From assembly GCA_965365655.1 (NCBI GenBank), contig CBDUCN010000015.1:1-31189 (forward strand): a DNA stretch of 31,189 nucleotides, in the 5' to 3' direction. Position 1 is the first letter of the stretch. The number at the start of each line of letters is the position of its first letter. A program made the translations under genes and the position numbers. The DNA is from JBFHNV01 sp965365655 (lineage in GTDB: Bacteria > Pseudomonadota > Gammaproteobacteria > HK1). Shown piece after piece: positions 26,901 through 31,189 of this stretch. Below the pieces are notes generated by a model, which was not told the DNA's origin, ran no database searches, and was given only the letters and a program-made list of their open reading frames with translations.

Positions 26901-28115
26901 GGCCAGCGTCACCGCGGCCAGCGCGGTGCGGCGGCGGCCCGCGCGCGCCATCCTGCGAGCCGTCGGCTGCGCGAGGCCGGCTTCCGCGAAGACCTTGCGC
27001 TCCAGCAGATCGCCGACGAAGACGGCCTCGGTCGCGCCGTTGCGCGGCGGCGGGCCGGCCGCGGCGTGCGGGTCCGCGGCGGCCGCGGCCGCGCCGCAGA
27101 AGTACAGGCCGCGGAACACCGGCGGCTCGTCGCCGGGCCACGCGCCGAACAGCTGCACCGCGAACACCTGCAACGGCTCGCGGAGCTCCATCAGGCGGCT
27201 GGGGAACGCGACCGCGTGCTCGTCGCCGGGGCCCGCGCCGGCGACCCGCGCGAGGTGCCGCAGCTGGAAGGCCTCCAGCTCTTCGTGCACGGAGTCCAGC
27301 GCGCGTCCCACCCACGCGGGCGAGAACGCGCTGGCCGCCGGTGCGGGATTGGACCAGCCGAGCATCGTCTGTCGTTGCGAGGCCGCGACCGCGCCCGCGA
27401 GCGCGGCGAAGCCCGGGATGTGCTCGCAGTGGGTGACGAGCACGTACACCGGAAACTGCATGCCCAGCGTGCGCTGCGCCTGCGCGAGCCGGTCCTGGAT
27501 CGCGAAGCCTTCGCGCGCGGCTTCCGCGAGACGCCGTGCCATCGGCATGCCGGCGCCGGTGAGGGCGCTCGCGGGAACCGTGACCACGGCGCCGTCGACC
27601 GGGCGGGCGCTGCGCGCCCGGCGCAGCTGCTCCAGCACGTCGTGCCAGCCGCCTTCGCCGGACGCGCGATCGGCGCCCACCACGTCCAGCACCAGGCCCT
27701 CGCTCAGCGCCCACCACTCGACGCCCGGCGCCTGCGCGCTCGCCGTCCGGCGGGGCTGGCCGTACGGCAGCGCGAGGCCCGCGTGCTCGAGCAGCGGCCG
27801 GTCGCCGGGGACGTCCCGGCCGAGGCGCAGGATTCGCGGGTGCGCGTAGCTCGCGGCCCGGCCCGGCCCGGCGAGACGCAGCGCGCGTCGGCCGGACACG
27901 AAGTCGCGGCGCAGCTCCAGAGACGACGGGTGTCCGGTGAGGTCCAGCGTGGCCGGCGGCGGACCGGGCGTCGTCGTGCCCGCACGCGCCTGCGCCCGCG
28001 CGCGCGCCCTCAGCGCGAGGCGGTAGAGCAGCAGCCCCACGAGCGCGGCCGCGACGCCCAGCAGCGCGAGCGCGGCGGGCAGGTTGCGTGCGGCGGTGAC
28101 CAGCAGCTCGATCAT
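23928..28115 (-). CDS. tssM: TssM/IcmF-like inner-membrane protein with degenerate NTPase motif
   Basis: The 1,395-residue protein starts at ATG 28115-28113. It has one clear N-terminal hydrophobic segment (about 12-32), a cytoplasmic region with IcmF-type sequence (VEWWALSEGLVLDVVGADR, GWHDVLEQLRRARSARPVDG, AVVTVPASAL, QFPVYVLVTHCEHIPGF), another membrane segment at about 391-412 (TALAAVTLAALAWVGAQLW), then a long helical periplasmic part and a C-terminal beta domain (DLDVRFRVLRHVEEGADQVI, IGGQRVDLLSSG, WVYGMPVSLG), followed by an Ala/Arg-rich tail. This order fits TssM. No GxxGxGKT Walker A is visible where IcmF proteins may carry one (LGRDVPGDRPLLEHAG there), and only one N-terminal membrane span is apparent. 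In T6SS the protein spans the inner membrane and periplasm with TssL and TssJ. Confidence 0.88.
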   Translation of the reverse strand: MIELLVTAARNLPAALALLGVAAALVGLLLYRLALRARARAQARAGTTTPGPPPATLDLTGHPSSLELRRDFVSGRRALRLAGPGRAASYAHPRILRLGRDVPGDRPLLEHAGLALPYGQPRRTASAQAPGVEWWALSEGLVLDVVGADRASGEGGWHDVLEQLRRARSARPVDGAVVTVPASALTGAGMPMARRLAEAAREGFAIQDRLAQAQRTLGMQFPVYVLVTHCEHIPGFAALAGAVAASQRQTMLGWSNPAPAASAFSPAWVGRALDSVHEELEAFQLRHLARVAGAGPGDEHAVAFPSRLMELREPLQVFAVQLFGAWPGDEPPVFRGLYFCGAAAAAADPHAAAGPPPRNGATEAVFVGDLLERKVFAEAGLAQPTARRMARAGRRRTALAAVTLAALAWVGAQLWRAPAPVEARVSQLAPAMERIAGAIARADAANDSGLAGRAASLEPTARELLDTASGVQGFRLRTALLPSSWLSPLPARVEQSVRAGFDRVVFPAMRAVLATRTDALASRTLPPAAPRDASVADARSDPALRALERYTRDLSDLEALIARYQRVASRGAIPPAQVLAEFNALANELLGRTLRPRAAAADTYARVLQASATTPFDYRQHDFDARIRDHVLALVQRLDTALFESNPVVAALAAASADLDGHWPLRAPADAEAYRRLYHRLSSAARDLERPQVQWMFADRLDLGPGFDEALRRIHESSFLGPAIAREIKARVLDGFAGLRARIDALDAGRLGSPIVVTEGRARLTPEAEETLQTLRLVLQQPFMREDRPAAILREDWPASTVLTWNAAPLAEAVDIFGAWQDFPGDVDALLERAELTELPAPLRDSEGRVTRDGLALRLRSLIAEAQSFSPLPDVYAPGILEEIVAGQVQNLSALAGTLDRVRDALRRLGLEDDEAKLARVLHRQRLAILSRVSSLLSHYAPYRSVEPGFAWWDGEQPPAQRAFGVAGADQLADYLDRQREIVAHLANSYATPVLTLLAKEGAAPIGAAAPDVTRWQRISADLADHANKVAGNAVAALESLIATRLGEVVLATCFDPASPDATPGSGGGFFRARRESLSTQLIDRCRALADEQGYARYVAIARRFNRDLAGSFPFAPAAMAAAASPAAIRDFFDADFEQALTLIRRVPDPSERFGDRRDEALAFMERMDAVRGFFARFLSPDATGDRPVFDLDVRFRVLRHVEEGADQVIRWRLDIGGQRVDLLSSGSTADPGEDKERTPAARWVYGMPVSLGVDWASGSAYSPVAAAPAERAHVHGKSLRFDYPDPWSLIRLLVDHRPPTSDFPALRDLQPETLRLSVLTATDAEPSEERMARLYLRIVLLDPDGGKAVELPDFPAFAAPPERATRAAPGATQPERAARAAGGDRAPAARAAPG

Positions 28116-28125
28116 CGGCGCGCGC

Positions 28126-28869
28126 TCACCGCGGCCCCAGGATGCGGCCGGTCGTGTGGTCCAGTGTCCGGGTCGCGTCGCTCCACAGCACCTGGGACAC
28201 CACCCACACGAGCAGCACGGAGCCGGCGGCGGCGAGCGCCCACGCGCGAAGTGCCGGTATGCGTCGGCGGCCCGGTGCGGTGCTCGTGTGTCCGTAGGCC
28301 TGGGGCGTGAGCTCGTGCAGCCGCGCCGCGGCGTCAGGGTCCCCCGGCACCGCGAACTCCAGCAGGCGCTGCGTGTACCCGCCCATCGCGAGCTCGTCGT
28401 CCGCCGTGTCCTCGCGCAGGCCCAGGCACAGCGCGAGCAGGTACAGGCGCGCCGTCTCGCGACGCCCCGGGTCGCGCGTGCGCAGCAGCTCGTCGATCCG
28501 TTGCAGGATGCCGTCGCGGCCTTCCTCGTGGTCCGTGAGCTGCACCTCCAGGCTTGCGTCCCGCCACGCCCGGGCCGGCTCCCAGTCCAGCCTGCAGAAC
28601 AGGTGGTCGGCGAAGACCGCCATCAGGGTCTGCTCCTCGCGCACCGCGTCCGGGTCCGCGCCCGGCTGGCCGAGCGCGTCCTGGCGCAGATCGCGGATCA
28701 GAGCGAGCAGCGGTGCCTGGACGCTTTCGAGGCCGATGGCCGGCGGACGTGGCGCCGCGGCGCCGGCGGGCGGCCGGGCCGTGCCGACGACGCGCCGGCG
28801 CTGCGCCTGCACCTCGGCGTAGAAGCGGCGGAACCGGTCTCCCGCGGGGATCGCTGCAGTGGTGCTCAT
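28126..28869 (-). CDS. tssL: TssL/DotU-like membrane complex protein
   Basis: The 247-residue protein starts at ATG 28869-28867 with GAGG a few bases upstream. It contains the DotU pattern: GDRFRRFYAEVQAQRRRVVG, LMAVFADHLFCRLDWEPARA, WRDASLEVQLTDHEEGRDGI, LQRIDELLRTRD and RLYLLALCLGLREDTADDEL. A single C-terminal transmembrane helix (about 208-230, ALAAAGSVLLVWVVSQVLW) ends the fold, as in TssL without a peptidoglycan-binding extension. It lies 10 bp upstream of tssM. In T6SS, TssL binds TssM in the inner membrane and faces the cytoplasmic baseplate. Confidence 0.88.
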   Translation of the reverse strand: MSTTAAIPAGDRFRRFYAEVQAQRRRVVGTARPPAGAAAPRPPAIGLESVQAPLLALIRDLRQDALGQPGADPDAVREEQTLMAVFADHLFCRLDWEPARAWRDASLEVQLTDHEEGRDGILQRIDELLRTRDPGRRETARLYLLALCLGLREDTADDELAMGGYTQRLLEFAVPGDPDAAARLHELTPQAYGHTSTAPGRRRIPALRAWALAAAGSVLLVWVVSQVLWSDATRTLDHTTGRILGPR

Positions 28870-28900
28870 CGGGCCTCGTCCGATTCCCTCGATTCCGCGC

Positions 28901-29422
28901 TCAGCGTCTTCGCGGCTCGATGGTGAAGCCGTCCTCCCCCAGCGTGAGCAGGAGGTCGCGGTGCATGTCGACGGCCGCCCGGTGCGCGCCGGGCGTGTAG
29001 TACAGCGCGAACATCACGGCGCCCTCGGTCGCGAGGCGGTAACGCACCGACTGCTCCGCGACCGCCTCGCCGGGCACCCACTCCCAGGAGTGCAGCGCGA
29101 GGTCTCGCGGATGGTCTCTGCGGTACTGGTCGCGCTGCGCGAACCAGGTCGCGGCGTCGAGCTTCTTCAGCTCCGCGAGCAGCGCCTCGTCGTCGACCAC
29201 GACCAGGTCGACGGCCACCGGAAAGCCGTTGTTCAGCCGCTGCGCGACCTGCACGTCGAAGCGCAGATCGAGCGAGAACGCGCGCGACAGCGGCAGACGC
29301 GCGATGTAGCCGCACGCGCTCAGGGTGAGGATGCACGCGAGCGCCGCTGCCAGGACGATGAGCGCGCGGGGACCGCGCGGCCGGTCGGGGAGGTCGCTCA
29401 ACGGGCCTGCGGAAATCGCCAT
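28901..29422 (-). CDS. tssJ: TssJ-like outer-membrane lipoprotein
   Basis: The 173-residue protein starts at ATG 29422-29420. A long n-region rich in Arg/Pro precedes a hydrophobic segment (ALIVLAAALACIL) and a lipobox LSAC with Cys37. The residue after Cys is Gly, not Asp, which favours outer-membrane sorting. The mature part is a beta-rich domain (FDVQVAQRLNNGFPVAVDLV, WEWVPGEAVAEQSVRYRLAT, VMFALYYTPG) like TssJ transthyretin-type folds; LNNGFPVAVDLVVV matches the TssJ core loosely. Assignment leans partly on its position ahead of tssL and tssM, so another small lipoprotein cannot be excluded. Confidence 0.68.
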   Translation of the reverse strand: MAISAGPLSDLPDRPRGPRALIVLAAALACILTLSACGYIARLPLSRAFSLDLRFDVQVAQRLNNGFPVAVDLVVVDDEALLAELKKLDAATWFAQRDQYRRDHPRDLALHSWEWVPGEAVAEQSVRYRLATEGAVMFALYYTPGAHRAAVDMHRDLLLTLGEDGFTIEPRRR

Positions 29423-29552
29423 CGGCGCACGCCGTTCCTCGTTCTCGTGGGGCCGATCCCCGGTCTGCGGCGCCGCGGCGGCAGCGCGGCGCGGGCCCGC
29501 GCCCGGCCGCTCCCCCCGCGTGCCCCGACGCCGGATCAGTTCCTAAAGTTTC

Positions 29553-29581
29553 TTGACAGATGGCATATGTAACTATATGAC
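29553..29581 (+). promoter_or_regulatory. Sigma70-like promoter, plus strand (toward SPOR gene)
   Basis: TTGACA (29553-29558), a 17-bp spacer and TATGAC (29576-29581) give a perfect -35 and a 4/6 -10. It lies in an AT-rich island in otherwise GC-rich DNA. The predicted transcript starts near 29588, about 60 bp ahead of the SPOR gene at 29651. Confidence 0.6.
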
Positions 29582-29585
29582 ATAT
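29565..29585. promoter_or_regulatory. Inverted repeat, possible operator between opposing promoters
   Basis: ATATGT (29565-29570) and ACATAT (29580-29585) are perfect inverted copies separated by 9 bases. The dyad covers the -10 elements of both candidate promoters, so one bound dimer could silence both directions. The regulator is unknown. Confidence 0.4.
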
Positions 29586-29599
29586 AAAGATTATGGCAA
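29572..29599 (-). promoter_or_regulatory. Sigma70-like promoter, minus strand (toward tssJLM)
   Basis: On the minus strand TTGCCA (29599-29594, 5/6), a 16-bp spacer and TATAGT (29577-29572, 5/6) form a promoter overlapping the plus-strand one; the two -10 elements overlap by two bases. Transcription would run leftward with a leader of about 140 nt to the tssJ-like start. Confidence 0.5.
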
Positions 29600-29650
29600 G
29601 AGAAGTCTCGGGGCCGTCCGGCGGGTGCCGAAGCGGGCTGCGCAGCGACA

Positions 29651-30409
29651 ATGTACGCCTTCCTGTTCGACAAGCGGTCGCTGAGCCTCTTCCTGTGGGG
29701 CCTGGCCTTCATCGGGGCCGTGCTGTTCCTCGCAGGAACACTGTTCGGCGTGCACATCGAGCTGCCGCCGTCGCCGCCCGGCACCCGGGCGCCGCTCGCG
29801 TTCGAGCCCCTGTCGTCGTCCGCCGTGCCCGTCGACGTTCGCGCGGCCCCCGCGCCGGCCGCGGAGCCCGCGGGCGTCCCGGCTGAGCCGCCGTCCGGCC
29901 GCGAGCCCGCACGCGCCGGCAGCGCGGAGCAGGCCGCGCCGCGGGTGTCCGTCCCCGTCGCCGACCCGCCCGCGACGGCGCCGGCAGGCCGCGATCGCGG
30001 GATCGCGCTGAGCCTCGCGACCGAGATCGCGCCGGGCCCGGCGATCGACATCGCGCCGCGGGCGGCCGACATCGCGCCGCAAGCGGCCGACGGCAGCGAC
30101 GCAACGGCTGCAGGCACGGACATCGGCACGAGCGCCGGCGCGGCCGTGCCGGCCCCGGCGGCCCCGGCCGGGTACGTCGTGCAGGTGGGCGCGTTCAGCT
30201 CGCAGAAGAACGCGGCCGCGATGGCCCGGGCAATGCGCGGCAAGGGCTACGACGTGTCCATCGATGCCGTCTTCGTCGATGGACAGGCGCTGCAGGCGGT
30301 GCGCCTCGGGCCTTACGCGGATGCCGGGTCCGCGCGAGCGGCGGCCGACGCGTTGCGCCGTGACGACGGCATCCGCGCGCTGGTGCGCAAGGCCGGCACC
30401 CCGCGCTGA
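29651..30409 (+). CDS. Membrane-anchored SPOR-domain protein
   Basis: The 252-residue protein starts at ATG 29651 (MYAFLFDKRSLSLFLWGLAF). One transmembrane helix spans about residues 11-33 (LSLFLWGLAFIGAVLFLAGTL), in an N-in, C-out arrangement. A disordered Ala/Pro-rich linker (about 38-170) follows, then a SPOR domain (about 175-250: GYVVQVGAFSSQKNAAAMAR, AVRLGPYADAGSARAAADAL). SPOR domains bind septal peptidoglycan lacking stem peptides, so a periplasmic cell-wall role is expected. It is divergent from tssJLM and shares its control region, which may be functional or coincidental. Its stop lies 88 bp from the stop of the convergent vWA gene. Confidence 0.88.
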   Translation: MYAFLFDKRSLSLFLWGLAFIGAVLFLAGTLFGVHIELPPSPPGTRAPLAFEPLSSSAVPVDVRAAPAPAAEPAGVPAEPPSGREPARAGSAEQAAPRVSVPVADPPATAPAGRDRGIALSLATEIAPGPAIDIAPRAADIAPQAADGSDATAAGTDIGTSAGAAVPAPAAPAGYVVQVGAFSSQKNAAAMARAMRGKGYDVSIDAVFVDGQALQAVRLGPYADAGSARAAADALRRDDGIRALVRKAGTPR

Positions 30410-30497
30410 CCCGGCGCACGCCGCAGGGCCGCGGACCGGAACGGGACGGGCGACCGGCCGTGCCCGGCCGCTCGCGGCGCGCGACAGACTCACGAGC
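30410..30497. other. Convergent intergenic gap
   Basis: This 88-bp GC-rich spacer lies between the SPOR and vWA stops. It has short GC-rich palindromes such as GGCC-N6-GGCC but no T tract or convincing terminator. Confidence 0.4.
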
Positions 30498-31189
30498 TCA
30501 GCGCGTCGCGCCGAGCCCGACGAAGGTGCCGCCGTTGCGCTCGGCGAGGACGCGCATCAGCGCAGCGAAGCGGATCCCGGTGGCCGGCGCGGCGCCGGCG
30601 ACGAACTGCGTCGGGAAGCCCACGCCGTGGATGCGTACCCGGCGCTCGCCGCGGGCGTCGCCGCCGTTCAGCCGGTCCACCTCCTGCACCACCGCCTCCA
30701 GCGACGCGCCGGAGAACTCGTCGCCGAACACGTACAGGCTGATGCGCCGGTCCGGGGCGTGGAAGCGCCGGATGGCCTCCGTGATCCCCTCCACCGGGCT
30801 CGAGTTGCTGAACGGCGCCCACGTGCGCAGGCGCTTGAGGATCGCGCCGCGGCGCGCGGGCGTGTCGGGGATCCAGCGCCCGGCGTACTGCGAGAACATG
30901 TACGCCCCCATGTCGTTCATGACCTGTATGCCCTTCACCCGCGGGTAGATGGCGAGGGTCTCGGAGACCTTCTCGAGCACCAGCGGCCACGCGCCGGCCT
31001 GCATGCTGCCGGAGGTGTCGATGATGAACACGATGTACTCGCTGTCCACCGGCACGCCGCCGATCGGCGCGTCGGCGCGAGTGCGCCGCTGCCCGAGCGC
31101 GCTCAGGCGGCGCATCTCCTCGCTCAGCGTCTGTCGCGCGTCGGCGAGCCGCCCCTCGATGATCGCCTGCGCCTCGAGATCCCGGCCCG
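30498..31189 (-). CDS. von Willebrand factor A domain protein, 5'-truncated by window edge
   Basis: The frame runs from the window's right edge to a TGA at 30500-30498. An in-frame ATG lies at 31115, but the frame stays open upstream and encodes a probable coiled-coil continuation (AQAIIEGRLADARQTLSEE), so the true start is outside. A vWA domain follows with the MIDAS motif DTSGSM (FIIDTSGSMQAG), the downstream SNSSPVEGI loop for a further metal ligand, and YVFGDEFSG. The domain therefore probably binds metal and mediates protein-protein contact. No signal peptide can be judged. Its relation to the CIS or TssJLM genes is unknown. Confidence 0.85.
   Translation of the reverse strand, partial: GRDLEAQAIIEGRLADARQTLSEEMRRLSALGQRRTRADAPIGGVPVDSEYIVFIIDTSGSMQAGAWPLVLEKVSETLAIYPRVKGIQVMNDMGAYMFSQYAGRWIPDTPARRGAILKRLRTWAPFSNSSPVEGITEAIRRFHAPDRRISLYVFGDEFSGASLEAVVQEVDRLNGGDARGERRVRIHGVGFPTQFVAGAAPATGIRFAALMRVLAERNGGTFVGLGATR

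Larger units (their letters stand above)
29423..29650. other. Divergent intergenic region with AT-rich island
   Basis: A 228-bp region without a convincing gene. Its left half (29423-29538) is GC-rich with no clear signal. Positions about 29540-29600 are sharply AT-rich and hold the two promoters and the dyad. The rest leads to the SPOR gene with no strong ribosome binding site. Confidence 0.7.

Noticed and set aside
23275..27717. 1,480-codon minus-strand frame overlapping tssM and the DUF4157 gene
   Set aside because: Arg/Ala/Gly-only composition. The frame 23928-28115 carries membrane segments and IcmF-type motifs instead.
26464..27849. 461-codon plus-strand frame inside tssM
   Set aside because: Ser/Ala/Arg-rich shadow opposite a clear IcmF-type coding region.
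3..29422. A complete canonical T6SS
   Set aside because: No TssB/C, Hcp, ClpV, TssA, TssE/F/G/K of T6SS type was recognised. The gp25, J and spike genes belong with DUF4255, CIS_tube and DUF4157, which are eCIS features.
1..31189. CRISPR arrays, tRNA/rRNA genes, insertion sequences, integrase or attachment sites
   Set aside because: None seen by eye. The only tandem repeats are in-frame coding repeats, and no transposase-like or integrase-like frame was found.

Overview
The window is very GC-rich (about three quarters G+C by eye, not computed). It carries TssJ/TssL/TssM-like genes, including an apparent outer-membrane lipoprotein, which points to a diderm, most likely a high-GC proteobacterium. 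No rRNA, tRNA or housekeeping gene fixes the taxon more closely.

Positions 3-23255 form one long plus-strand operon for a phage-tail-like contractile injection system (CIS) of the extracellular (eCIS/Afp/PVC-like) type. In order it encodes: a very long disordered Ala/Gly/Pro protein with a conserved-looking C-terminal tail (5' end outside the window); a DUF4255 tail-terminator-like protein; an AAA+ ATPase; a small unknown protein; a CIS_tube/Afp7-like adaptor; a small LysM-like protein; a gpD-like spike hub; a gp5/gpV spike; a gp25-like baseplate protein; two different baseplate-J (gp6-like) proteins, the second with an inserted beta-propeller; a tail-protein-I-like (gp7) protein; a composite DUF6519 + LamG + tail-fibre + Kelch protein; a PAAR tip; and a Trm112-like zinc-ribbon SAM methyltransferase. 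Nearly all junctions up to the tail-protein-I gene are 1-4 bp start/stop overlaps (ATGA, GTGA, TGATG) or short gaps. Just downstream, with its own strong ribosome binding site, lies a stand-alone DUF4157 metallopeptidase-like protein, a family known as the N-terminal part of many eCIS cargo proteins. Sheath and inner-tube genes are not in the window and would be expected upstream.

Convergent to this operon, on the minus strand (29422 to 23928), is a compact three-gene operon resembling the type VI secretion (T6SS) membrane complex: a TssJ-like lipoprotein, TssL/DotU and TssM/IcmF. No TssK, TssB/C, Hcp, ClpV or TssA is present. The TssM-like protein lacks a recognisable Walker A motif. The juxtaposition suggests that an eCIS-type particle is anchored in the cell envelope through a T6SS-type trans-envelope complex. 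This inferred hybrid architecture is the main discovery candidate.

Upstream of the tssJ-like gene, an AT-rich island (about 29540-29600) carries two overlapping, oppositely directed sigma70-like promoters sharing a 6-bp inverted repeat. One would drive tssJLM and the other a plus-strand gene for a membrane-anchored SPOR-domain protein (29651-30409). The window ends in a minus-strand von Willebrand factor A domain gene whose 5' part lies outside.
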